Source: Epiperipatus broadwayi (taxonomy: Eukaryota > Onychophora > Udeonychophora > Euonychophora > Peripatidae). Taken from it: DNA of 64,000 nt. The position numbers were made by a program, and so were the translations under genes. Under the pieces are notes generated by a model, which made no database searches, was not told where the DNA came from, and was given only the letters and a program-made list of their open reading frames with translations. The number at the start of each line of letters is the position of its first letter. The first letter of the stretch is position 1. Location: contig JAQFVV010000281.1 of the NCBI GenBank assembly GCA_028023455.1, forward strand, positions 1,056,001 to 1,120,000, given 5' to 3'. Shown here piece by piece: positions 51,361-62,468 of this stretch.

Positions 51361-51522
51361 AAACAACTTCCTCTTCCATAAAAACGACAAGTAAGTATCA
51401 ATACAAATATGTTCTATTTGACTGTTATTTCAAATAAATGAAAAGGTTTGATATTATTCTTGTAATTTTAAAATTGTATTTTATTTTTTCAGCATCCCCT
51501 TCTTCAACTTCCTCTAGGGAAG
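51361..51522 (+). CDS. Micro-exon pair 10 (type I)
   Basis: Exon A 51361-51390 encodes ETTSSSIKTT, exon B 51493-51522 encodes TSPSSTSSRE. The B donor is GTAGCT in place of GTAGGT, a weaker site. B matches pair 6 at every position that distinguishes copies. Confidence 0.58.
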
Positions 51523-52032
51523 GTAGCTATATTAACAACGTTTTATATAAGTGGTGTTTATTATTATCAAATTTGTTTTGCTAACATTATTCAAAAATAG
51601 ACTTTATTGGGTAAAAATAACTTTATGTAATTATAAATATAGACAAAAATGTAAACAATTCAGATAAATATCTTTTGTTTAAAAAGTACACTTTTTAGAA
51701 TCTTAAATATTTTTTAGTTATGCAAAAGAATCTTATGTTTTATAAGGATTTCCAATATTTAATATTTTTCAACCTGTATTTTTCTAAATACATTTTTTTT
51801 AAAATTGAGTCTTAATTATTTTCACCTGGCAGAGATAACTAATACTATTTATTCTCTCTGTGCAAATCTGGTTTAATAACTATTTATGTCCTACTGAGGG
51901 CATTAAAATCTGCAACATGGTATTTGAAGACAAGAATTAGATTCCTTGTCATTTTCAGAGTATGTCTTAAATTGATATAAAACAATTATAAATATGGTAT
52001 ACTTACATTTTTTACTCATTTTTTATCGATTA

Positions 52033-52170
52033 AAACAAGTTCAGTACCACGATCTGTACGCTCTCTGTGATTGCTAATAAATTGACTGATAACTTTCTGT
52101 AACATTCTTGGAATTTCAAACTTATATTTTATGTTTTCAGCATCTTCTATTTCAACATCGTTTACTGAAG
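52033..52170 (+). CDS. Micro-exon pair 11 (type II), exon A destroyed
   Basis: Only the first bases of exon A remain (52033-52043), lacking an acceptor G as in pair 7, and a deletion of about 22 bp removed the rest with its donor. Exon B 52141-52170 has acceptor TTTTCAG and donor GTAGGT and encodes TSSISTSFTE. A separate deletion of about 0.75 kb before 51985 removed most of the preceding intron and second decayed ORF of this unit. Confidence 0.52.
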
Positions 52171-53932
52171 GTAGGTCTGTTAACAACTTTATAGATAATA
52201 GATATTTTTGCTAGTATCGTCATAGGAATCAATATGTTTAAAAAAATCTAATTATCAATTAACATTTTATGGTTAAAATATTTTCATTAATTATAAATAT
52301 AGACAAAATATTTAACACAATTCAAATAAATATTCTCCATTCTTATCACATCCACTTTTTTAAATCTTCAATTTTTTTTAGTTGGGCAAAACATCGTAGT
52401 TTTATAAAAATCATCATCATTTTCAGTCTCATAATTACAGACTGTCCAAGATATATTACATAATATTTTTCAAACCGTATTTTTGCTAAATAGCTTTTTT
52501 AAAAATTTGACTTAAGTGTAAATAAATAACTTAATTACCTGGATGTTACACAGATATTTTATGAATTTTGGCCCAAGAACAACACTGTGTTTAACATTTA
52601 TTTATGTTCCACAATCTTTGTTAATTAAATATTAGTTCATTACTATCTACAACATGATATTTGAAAATAACAATAAGATTGGTCATCTTTCTAGAGTGCA
52701 AGTGGTATAACATAACTTATTGTCATACTTATAAAATTTTTTACCGGATTGAGTGAGTACTACATGATAAAAATACAGTAGGTCGTAACGAAAGGGAAAT
52801 TTAGATTTAAAATCAGTTTTATGAACGAATATTACAATCGTAATTGATTGATGGTGTTTTATAAGATTGAAGAGATGTTTAAAATTTTAGTGACAAACTT
52901 ACATCTCCAAACTCTTATTTGCTTTTTCCAAATGTAAATATCATTTTTTTGAAAAATCATTGTTGTATGATTTAACTGCATCAAAAATTGAAGCGTTCGA
53001 ATCCGCAACAATAACTAGCATGAACGAAAATTGTTATTATTTATAGTAAAATTACTTTATTTTCATAATTGAATAGAAAGCATCTCATTTGTGAGTTTCG
53101 TAAATAAAAAAATTTTTGATTTGCTGTGACACAAATACAAGAAAAGTGACATAATAATCATTATTTAGATGAAGATTTTTGTGATGTTGTTTCATTTAAT
53201 TTAAACGTTTTTCCATCGACCTTTACTATAGTAAAAATTTCTGATAAGAGAAATATGTTATTTTGTAGAAAAACTGTGGACAAATTAAATTGAAAACCCT
53301 GACAAATAAAGACAAGAATTAATTATGACTTTAGTTTATATGTAAGAACAGTAAAAGTCATATATTAAAAGCCTTTTCTAAGCACAAATTTATATTTGTT
53401 TTGTGAAAGTATAACATTACGGATAGTTTTAATCATATTTATATCTGGATTAATAATCTGAGTAATGTATTTTAAATTCTTAACAACTCACTTGGGAAAA
53501 TCGAACTTTATTTTTGATCTTCCAAAAATAACAAAAACAACAATAAATTGAATTTTAGGTTTAAATATGTATAATAATTTGTCATCATATAAAAGATTGT
53601 TTGTAACTATTTCGACATTTACTTAGAAGATTATCATTTGGCCATGAATTTGTATCAGAAATATAATGCTTATAGAATGATTTGATGAAAGAAATCTTGC
53701 TTTGATCGTCAAGCAGCCGCTGAAAAGACAGAAATAACTATTCAATAGAAATCCATCTTCCGATTTATTTGCATTTTTGGAGTACCTGTTACTAAATTGT
53801 ACCGTTAGGGAACAAGAAATTAGCCTTCAAATGATTCAAGTATTACTACTATTATATAAATACCACAAATTAAAAATTTTATATAGATATTAATAAAATC
53901 ATTACTATAAAATTTATAATAAAGGCGCAAAA

Positions 53933-54274
53933 AAAAAATTGTTTATTCAAGCACAATTGGAGTTTTTGGATTTAACTTGAAATAAAAGCATGGGGAAGGA
54001 GATCCAGAAATTAATTACGTCAACCCCTTGTTATAATAAATAGGGATTTATTAAAATAATGTTTAGACACAAGTTAAATCTGGGAACCCCAATTGTGGTT
54101 AAAGAAATAATTATTTTTTTTATTTTTAGGCAGTCAGTAAAAGCATTTAATATATATATTTTTAATCTCAATTATATATTTTTAATCTATAGTAATACTA
54201 ATATTGAAATATTTTACTTTATAATTGCTTTCAAGACAAATAAAAAAAAAATATTTTGAAACTTTAAAAAAAAA
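53933..54274 (+). mobile_element. Polyadenylated insertion in unit U6 (copy of that in U4)
   Basis: Same borders and sequence as 46996-47340 with scattered differences. Present only in U4 and U6, so it moved with the two-unit duplication. Confidence 0.68.
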
Positions 54275-54307
54275 GAAGAATTATTTTATTCATTTTTTAT
54301 TTTTTAG

Positions 54308-54469
54308 AAACAACTTCCTCTTCCATAAAAACTACAAGTAAGTATCAACACAAATATGTTCTATTTGACTGTTATTTCAAATAAATGAAAAGGTTTGATA
54401 TAATTTTTGTAATTTTAAAATTATATTTCATTTTTTCAGCATCTCCTTCTTTAACTTCATCTACTAAAG
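54308..54469 (+). CDS. Micro-exon pair 12 (type I)
   Basis: Exon A 54308-54337 encodes ETTSSSIKTT; exon B 54440-54469 encodes TSPSLTSSTK. The final Glu codon has become AAA (Lys), a single G to A change. Splice sites are intact. Preceded by the same polyadenylated insertion as pair 8. Confidence 0.6.
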
Positions 54470-54670
54470 GTAGGTATATTAACAACGTTTTATATAAGTG
54501 ATGTTTATTATTATCAAATTTGTTTTGCGAACATTATTCAAAAATAATCTTTATTGGATAAAAAAAACTTTATATAATTATAAATACAGACGAAAAAATC
54601 TATACAATTCAGATAAATACCTTTTGTTTAAAGAGTACACGTTTTAGAATCTTCAACTTTTTTTAGTTAA

Positions 54671-55159
54671 TATACAAATTAAAAGCGTATGCAACACTTG
54701 AAAGAGAAGCTATACCGATTCCAAAAAATTATTATGCGCTAAGCGCTGTCGAGGTCATTTGCCTCATATTCATAGCGGTAATGTGAGATGCAGAATGGGG
54801 AAATAGGGTAAGAAAACAAAGCGGTATGCAAAACGTATGCACATGAGCTAGATAGTCCAACGTTTGGAGATGTCAAAGCAGGTGTCGCGTCTATTTATAT
54901 CGTTATTATTACTATTAATGAAATATGCTTCTGTGATTTTCCGTTTGATGTCATTTGCATACGTTTTGCATATCGCTTTGTTTTCTTGCCCTATTTCCTC
55001 ATTTTGCATCTCACATTACCGCTATGAATATGAGTCAAATGGCCTCGAAAGCGCTTAGCGCATAATAATTTCTGGAATCGGTATAGCTTCTCTTTCAAGT
55101 GTTGCATACGCTTTGAATTTGTATATGAAATTATCGAGGGAGAAGTTTAAAATCTGTAT
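54671..55159. mobile_element. Foldback element in unit U6
   Basis: Same element, arms, tail and flanking TTTTTTTAGTTAA repeats as in U4, with a few substitutions. Found in no other unit. Confidence 0.78.
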
Positions 55160-56244
55160 TTTTTTTAGTTAAGCAAAAGAATCTTACGTTTTATAAGCAT
55201 TACCAACATTTAATATTTTCCAACCTGTATTTTTCTAAATGAATTTTTTTTAACTTTAGTCTTAATTATTTTCACCTCCCATGGATAACTAATACGATTT
55301 AGTCTCTATGTGTAATTCTCGTTTAATAACTATTTATGTCCTACAATCTATATTATATACTGAGAGAATTAACAACTGCAACATGTTATTTGAAGGTAAG
55401 AATTAGATTCATTGCCATTGCCAGAGTAAATCTTAAATTGATATAACACAAATTATTATTATAATTATAATAATTTCACCGGATTGAGTGTATATTTACA
55501 AAAACGTAAAGATGACAGCATTAGATGATAATTTTAAATTTGACCGAAAATATTCAATCTTATGTAAGTTCTTGGAATTTTGAAAACGGTAACAGACTAG
55601 AACTTTTTTTGTAACATTGAACAGTTTTAGGAAACTGTAGTGATATAATTCCAGCTAGATAAATATTATTTTTTTACAAATAGAAAAATAGTATTTTTTC
55701 GAATTTATTTTATATATTACACAACTCAATGAAAACACACAAAGAAAAAATAGCTTTTCTATCAGTCTTATATCCTGACCAATGCATTTATACAGCTCAA
55801 AAACTCGCTCATGATTATCCAACTCTATTTTTGAACTTCCAAAAAAAAAGAATATTAAATTCAGTTTTGCTTTCAATACGTATAATAATTTCTCATTGTA
55901 TAAACCATAGTTTGTAAACATTTGCATTTTTATTATAAGATTGTCATTGCAATAAACGCATGGCAGAAATTTGATCTTCGAGAATGATTTGAGTAAATAC
56001 GATTACATTTATAGAGTACAAAATTATTAGACATCTTTAGTGCAATTATTTGAATATATTGAAGAAATATTTCAATAAAATTGGTTTTAAGATATATTTT
56101 CATTTTATAGTACATGCAACTATATACTTACTGTAATATCCATACTACAAGTTTAAACTTTAATTACATGTTAACAAATATAATTGCTATAACACTTATA
56201 AAAATTGTATACTTACATTTTCTTACTCATTTTTTATTCATTAG

Positions 56245-56390
56245 AAACAACTCCATCTTCCCTAGAACCAAAATTTGTACCTCTCTCTCGATTGCTAATA
56301 AAATGACTGAAAACTTCTGGAAATATTTTTGTAATTTCAAAAAACATTTTATATTTTCAGCATCTCCTACTTCAACATCGTCTACTGAAG
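56245..56390 (+). CDS. Micro-exon pair 13 (type II), exon A donor deleted
   Basis: Exon A starts after ATTAG at 56245, but small deletions (one C, and about 13 bp covering the exon end and GTAAGT) leave only about 56245-56268 with no donor, so it is likely skipped. Exon B 56361-56390 (acceptor TTTTCAG, donor GTATGT) encodes TSPTSTSSTE. Frame of the chain is unaffected by skipping. Confidence 0.53.
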
Positions 56391-57777
56391 GTATGTGTAT
56401 TAACAACTTTTTAGATATTTATTACTAGTATTGTTGCAGCAATCAATATATTAAAAAAATCTAATTATCAATTAACAATTTTATTAAATATAAATATAGA
56501 CAAAATATTTAACACAATTCAAATAAATATTCTCAATTCTTATCACATACACATTTCAAATCTTCAATTTCTTTTAGTTAGGCAAAACATCGTTCGTTTT
56601 ATAAAAATCATCGTCTTCAGTTTCATAATTCCAAAATGGCCATGATATTTTACGTAATATTTTTCAACCCGTATTTTTGCGAAATAGTTTTTTTTTAAAT
56701 ATAAGTCAGGTGTAAATAAATATCTTAATGATCTCCGCCTCACACAGATATCTTATGCAATTTTTTTCTGAAGAACAACGCTGTGTTTAACATTTATTTA
56801 TGTTCCACACTCTCTCTTAAATAAATATTCAGATTATTACTATCTAAAACTGATTTTGGAAAGTCACAATAAGATTGATCGTCTTTCTAAAGTACAAGTG
56901 ATATAAAACAACTTACTATCATAATTATAAAAATTCCACCAGATTACATGATAAAAATACAGAAGGTCCTAATCAAAGATACATTTAGATTTAAACTCAG
57001 TTTTAAGAACGAATATTACAATCGGAATAGATTGATGGTGTTTTAAAAGATTGAAGAGATGTTGGAAATTTTAGTGAAAGCGTTGCATACCAAACTCTTA
57101 TTTGTTTTTTTTTACAAGTGTAAAATTCATCAATTTTTTGAAAAATCATTGTATGATTTAACTGCATCAAAAATTGAAAAGTTGGAAGCAGCAACATTAA
57201 TTAGCATGAACGGAAATTGTTATTGTTTATAGAAAAAATTACTTTATTTTCATTATTGAATAGAAAGTATCCCAATTGTGGATTTCAGTAAATAAATAAA
57301 AAATTGTTTTCTTGTGACACAAATACAAGAAGAGTGGCATAAAAGTCTTGATTTAGATGCAGATTTTTGTGAGGTAGTTTCAGTTATATTTAAACTTTGT
57401 TCATCGAACTTTACTATTATAAAAATTTCAGATAAGAGAAAAGTGTTATTACGTAAAAAAACTGTGGGCCAATTAAATTGAAAACCTTGACAATTAAAGA
57501 CAAGAATTAATTATAGCTTTGGTTTATATGTAGAAAAAGATAAAAGTCATATATTAAAAGCTTTTTCTATGCACAAATTTATAGTGGTTTTGTGAAAGTA
57601 TAACATTTTAGCTAGTTTTAACCATTTTTATATTTGTATAATGTGAATAAGGTATAATGTGAATAAGGTATTTTAAATTCTTAACATCTTACTTGGGAAT
57701 ATCAAACTTTACTTTTGATCTTCCAAAAAATAAGAAAAACAACAATTAATTGAATTTTAGGTTTAAAAAAGTATAAT

Positions 57778-57870
57778 ATGGTAGTAGAGAGCCACCTTGC
57801 AAGCGGTGTCTTGTAAACAGTTGTCCCGGGTTCACTATCCGGCCGATGCTTTGATATATGAAAAAAAAAT
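57778..57870 (+). mobile_element. tRNA-derived SINE in unit U7
   Basis: Same site and internal deletion as in U3 and U5, flanked by GTATAAT and AAGTATAAT. Its B box begins CCGGGTTCACTATCC. Confidence 0.8.
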
Positions 57871-58286
57871 AAGTATAATACTTTTCACTATGTAAAAGAT
57901 AGTTTGTAAATATTTGGATTTTTAATTACAAAATTATCATTTGGCAATGAATTTCCATCGAAATATTAAGCTTATAGAATGATTTGATGAAATAAACCTT
58001 GCTTTGATCGTCAACAAAGATAATAGACATTGAGTGCCGCCGTTGAATAGACATAAATAACTATTCAATAAAAATCCATGTTAAGATTCATTTGCATTTT
58101 TGGAGTACCTGTTACTAAATCTTACCGTTAGGGAACAAGAAATTAGCGTTCAAAACATTCAAATATTATTACTGTTACAGAAATACCACAAATTAAATTT
58201 TTTATATAGATATTAACCAAATCATTAATATAAAATCTATAATAAAGACACAAAATAATTATTTTATTCATTTTTTTATTTTTTAG

Positions 58287-58445
58287 AAACAACTTCCTCT
58301 TCCATAAAAACTACAAGTTTCAACACAAATATGTTCTATTTGACTGTTATTTCAAATAAATGAAAAAGGTTTGATATTATTCTTGTAATTTTAAAATTAT
58401 ATTTCATTTTTTCAGCATCTCCTTCTTCAACATCGTCTACTGAAG
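58287..58445 (+). CDS. Micro-exon pair 14 (type I), exon A donor damaged
   Basis: Exon A 58287-58316 is intact (ETTSSSIKTT), but its donor reads GTTTCA because five bases (AAGTA) of GTAAGTATC were lost, so splicing is doubtful. Exon B 58416-58445 (TTTTCAG, GTAGGT) encodes TSPSSTSSTE. Confidence 0.55.
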
Positions 58446-58649
58446 GTAGGTATATTAACAACGTTTTATATAAATGATGTTTATTATTGTCAAATTTGTT
58501 TTGTGAACATTGTTCAAAAATAATCTTTATTGGATAAAAAAAAATTTATATAATTATAAATATGGAAGAAAAAATCTATACAATTCAGATAAATATCCTT
58601 TGTTTAAAGAGTACACTTTTTAGAATCTTCAACTTTTTTTAATTAAGCA

Positions 58650-58747
58650 TTAGCCGAGAGGTATCGCAACCCCCATGCAAGCAAGTAGTTCGTTGCAGAC
58701 GGTTGAGGGTTCGCGTCCCGGCCGATGCTATGACGTATGAAAAAAAG
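58650..58747 (+). mobile_element. Second tRNA-derived SINE, private to unit U7
   Basis: TTAGCCGAGAGGTATCGCAA, then GGGTTCGCGTCCCGGCCGA and a short A run. It lies in the intron after exon B of pair 14, at AATTAAGCA, where other units have an uninterrupted TTAAGCAAAAGAATC. Same family as the other SINEs but an independent insertion. Confidence 0.78.
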
Positions 58748-59846
58748 AATCTTACGTTTTATAAGCATTACCAACATTTAATATTTTCCAACCTGTATTT
58801 TTCTAAATACATTTTTTTTTAAAAATTTAGTCTTAATTATTTTCACCTCCCAGGGATAACTAATACGATTTAGTCTCTGTGCAATTCTGGTTTAATAATT
58901 ATTTTTGTCCTACAATCTATATCATATACTGAGAGAATTAACATCTGCAACATGATATTTGAAGGTAAGAATTAGATTCATTGCCATTTACAGTGTATAT
59001 CGTAAATTGATATAAAACAATTTTTTATTATAATTATAAAAATTTCACCAGATTGAAGGAATATTTACAAAAAAAAAAAACACGTAACTATGAAGATAAC
59101 CGCATTAGATGATAAATTTAAAATTGACCGAAAATATTTAATCTTATGTAAGTTCTTGGAATTTTGAAAACGGTAACAGATTAGAACGTTTTTTGTAATA
59201 TTGAAAAGTTTTATGAAACAGTAGTGATATAATTCCAGCTAGATAAATATTAGTTTTTTACAAGTAGAAAAATAGTATTTTTTCCAATTTATTTTATATA
59301 GTACACATCTCAATTAAAACATACAAAGAAAAAATAGATTTTCTATCAGTTTTATATCCTGATCAATACATTTATACATCTCAAAATCTGATTATCCAAC
59401 TCTATTTTTGAATTTCCAAAGACTAAACAATATTTAATTCAGTTTTCCTTTCAATACATCTATAATAATTTCTCATTCCATAAACCATATTTTGTAAACT
59501 ATTGCATTTTTATTATAAGATTGTCATTGGCAATAAACGCAAGGCAGAAATTTGACTTCGAGAATGATTTACTCTCGAGAATGATTTGAGTAAATACGAT
59601 TACATTAATAGAGTACAAAATTATTAGACATCTTGAGTGCAATTATTTGAATAGATTGAAGAAATATTTCAATAAAATTGGTTTTAAGATATATTTGCAT
59701 TTTATAGTACATGTTACTATATACTTACTGTTACTTATATCCATACTACAAATTTAAAATTTAAGTACATGTTAACAAATATAATTGCTATAACACTTAT
59801 AAAAATGGTATTCTTACATTTTCTTACTCATTTTTTTCTTCATTAG

Positions 59847-60003
59847 AAACAACTTCATCTTCCCCTAGAACTATTAGTAAGTACCAACATTTGTAGCTCT
59901 CTTTGATTGCTAATAAAATGACTGAAAACTTCTGGAAATATTTTTGTAATTTCAAAATAACATTTTATATTTTCAGCATCTACTTCAACATCGTCTACTG
60001 AAG
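59847..60003 (+). CDS. Micro-exon pair 15 (type II), exon B shortened by one codon
   Basis: Exon A 59847-59876 (ATTAG, GTAAGT) encodes ETTSSSPRTI. Exon B 59977-60003 is 27 nt, with one codon (TCC/CTC-equivalent) missing, and encodes TSTSTSSTE between TTTTCAG and GTAGGT. It is the only length change among splice-competent exons and keeps the phase. Confidence 0.62.
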
Positions 60004-60290
60004 GTAGGTGTATTAACAAGTTTTTAGATAATAGATAATTATTACTAGTATTGTCGCAGCAATCAATATTTAAAAAAAATCTAATTATCAATTAACAATT
60101 TTTTTAATTATAAATATAATAAACAGAATATTTAACAAAATTCAAATAAATATTCTCCATTCTTATCGCATACAATTTTTTAAATCTTCAATTTCTTTTA
60201 GTTAGGCAAACATCGTTCGTTTTATAAAAATCATCATCGTCTTCAGTTTCATAATTCCAGACTTTCCATGATTTATTACATAATGTTTTC

Positions 60291-61553
60291 TGTTATATCC
60301 GCCAGTCTGACTGTGCAAATGTTATATCCCCAAGTATCACTGTGCGGCCAGCAAATAACTATGTTCAATTCCCACGATGTTCTCTTGCAATGAATGCTCT
60401 GCGGCGGATGCTCTCCAACGAATGGTCTGCAACGAATGCTCTGAATATACTCTGTATTCTCTGCAATGGATGCTCTCCAAACGAATGGTCTGCAACAAAT
60501 GCTCTGCCACGGATGCTCTCCAACGAATGGTCTGCACCGACTGCTCTCCAATGAATGGTCTGCAAGCGGATGCTCTTCAACGAATGGTCTGCAACTAATA
60601 CTCAGCAACGAATGCTCTCAATCTCTCCACTGTGGACTCCCCATCTCTCTGCTGCGGTCTCCCCATCTCTGTGGGCTCTTTCAGCTACACCCATAGACTA
60701 CATTTCCACTGGGTACTGGTCCTTAACCGCAGAGATATTTCTACTTAAATACTGCGTGACTGCTCTCTGGAGTTGTCCTCTAATTACTGCCCTGCCTAGT
60801 TGTTACCCAGTCTTCTTATCGCTTTCTGATAACTCCAACAATCAATCAATACACCATCCAATAAGGTAACGTCTTTTATCTAGAAATATTTGCAATCAGC
60901 AAATATTTCTTGGAAATTGTCGATCGCCATTATGTCAATGCCTTAATTAAATTCTTCAGTTATCAGAGCCGATCCAAAACAACCTCGTGAATAAATTCTA
61001 GTTTTTTCTGGAGTGCACAAACATGGCTGCCATTTTTACAAAACACTACATCTCCCTCCACTCCAGAAAAACTCTTGTTGCTATTCCTTGGTGTTTTGTT
61101 GTTGTTTTTCTATTCCTACTTTCCTGTTATTTCACTCAGAAATGTTCGATTCAAATTTGCTGTCGAACTTCTTCGCCAGTTATGTTCAATGGTGACTGCG
61201 CAAGCGTGGTGGGACCTAGCTTCCGGTGTTCACTGCGCAAGCGTTTTATTTCCAAACTTTCATTTCTGATATTAATGTTACTAACTGGGATTTTCACCCA
61301 ATTTCCCCTTTATAGCTAAACTTGTTGTTCAAAACTTATTCGCTACTTACAGGTTCCAAATGGGACTGCACCAAAGTTATAACCACCAGTCTGACTGTGC
61401 AAATGTTATATCTGCAAGTATGACTGTGTGGTAAGCAAATAACTATGTTCAATTCCCACAATGTTCTCTTGCAATGAATGCTCTGCTGCGGATGCTTCCA
61501 ACGAATGGTCTGCAACGAATGCTCTGAATATACTCTGTATTCTCTGCAATGGA
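60291..61553 (-). mobile_element. Short LTR (TRIM-like) element inserted in unit U7
   Basis: Direct repeats of about 180 bp, 60291-60470 and 61375-61553, flank a 0.9-kb interior. The insertion splits the array sequence ATAATGTTTTCCAACC, with TTTTC on both sides (60286-60290 and 61554-61558), a 5-bp target duplication typical of LTR elements. On the minus strand TTTGGTGCAGTCCC follows the right repeat (a possible primer site starting TGG) and GGAGAGCA precedes the left one (a possible polypurine tract), so minus orientation is favoured. No Gag or Pol is present. An interior open frame (61023-61319) has no recognisable features. Confidence 0.78.
60390..60620. repeat. Minisatellite inside the TRIM-like element
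   Basis: Irregular repeats combining GAATGGTCTGCAA and GAATGCTCT / GGATGCTCTCCAAC run from the left LTR into the interior. They generate overlapping open frames on both strands with repeating peptides such as CRPFVGEHP, which are by-products of the repeat. Confidence 0.75.
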
Positions 61554-62320
61554 TTTTCCAACCTGTATTTTTTGCTAAATAGCTTTTTAAAAAAATTTGA
61601 GCCAAGTGTAAATAAATAATTTAATTACCTCCATCTGACACAGATATCTTCTGTAATTTTTTCCCAAGCACAACGCTGTGTTTAACATTTATTTATGTCC
61701 CATACTCTCTCTTATATAAATATTGAGATTATTACTATCTAAAACTCATTTTGGAAAGTCATAAGATTGATCGTCTTTCTAAAGTGCAAGTGATATAAAA
61801 CAACTTATCATAATTATAATATTCCACCATATTACATGATAAAATTACAGAAGATCGTAACCAAAGATAAATTTAGATTTAAACTCAGTTTTATGAACAA
61901 ATATTACAATCGGAAAAAATTGATGGTGTTTTATAAGATTGAAAAAAATGTTTGAAATTTTAGTAATAAAGTTACATCTCCAAACCCTTATTTGTTTTTT
62001 TTTACAAATGTAAAAATGATCAATTTTTTGAAAAATCATTCACGATTTAACTGCATCAAAAATTGAAGAGTTGGAAGCATCAACAGTAATTAGCTTGAAC
62101 GAAAATTGTTATTATTTATAGTAAAATTACTTTATTTTCATTATTGAATAGAAAATATCTCAATTGTAGGTTTTGTAAATAAAAAAAAATTGTTTTGCTG
62201 TGACACAAATACAATAAGAGTGACTATATAAAATCTTTACTTAGATGCAGATTTTTGTGATGTAGTTTCAGTTAAGTTAAACGTTGTCCATAGAACTTTA
62301 GTATAAAAAAATTTCTGATA

Positions 62321-62468
62321 TTTGTTAGATAAATTTATTAATTTTTACTTTGTGTGTTTTAAAACCCAAGATAAAATTGTAATTGAATGTACTTTTAATC
62401 CTTAACTTCACAAATTTAGACTATTAAATTAGTGATAGCACATCGCAAAATTTGTCACGTTATCCAAG
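62321..62468. other. Junction between array and retroelement-like ORF
   Basis: Array similarity stops at ATTTCTGATA (62320). The next 148 bp are A+T-rich and unassigned; they may be leader sequence of the following element. Confidence 0.5.

Larger units (their letters stand above)
33182..62320 (+). repeat. Hierarchical tandem array of micro-exon units (about 3.4 kb period)
   Basis: Eight units, all in the same direction: U0 33182-35434 (hybrid, short), U1 35435-38760, U2 38761-42275, U3 42276-45752, U4 45753-50000, U5 50001-52714 (internal deletion), U6 52715-56907, U7 56908-61802 (with an LTR insertion), then a truncated U8 to 62320. Unit starts are marked by CAACTTATTATCATAATTAT or a variant. 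A full unit is: decayed ORF, type I exon pair, a homologous more decayed ORF, type II exon pair. Both halves align with each other, so the unit is itself an old duplication. U3+U4 and U5+U6 share private insertions and mutations, showing a later two-unit duplication. Confidence 0.9.

Noticed and set aside
55655-55927. Open frames recurring in type II halves (37549-37806, 37611-37796, 44528-44740, 48888-49085, 55655-55927, 55729-55917)
   Set aside because: They recur because the units are duplicated; length and start vary, both strands are open, and frames break in sister units.
60342-60869. Several overlapping open frames on both strands with repeating Cys/Ser/Asn peptides
   Set aside because: By-products of the minisatellite in the TRIM-like element; all frames are open because the repeat lacks stop codons.
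61023-61319. 98-codon frame with hydrophobic segments and cysteines inside the TRIM-like element
   Set aside because: It overlaps two other open frames, has no known motif and lies in an element type that normally codes for nothing.
33182-62320. CRISPR-like or satellite DNA interpretation of the regular array
   Set aside because: Period of about 3.4 kb, splice signals, coding phase and dispersed elements inside point to duplicated gene segments, and the DNA is eukaryotic.
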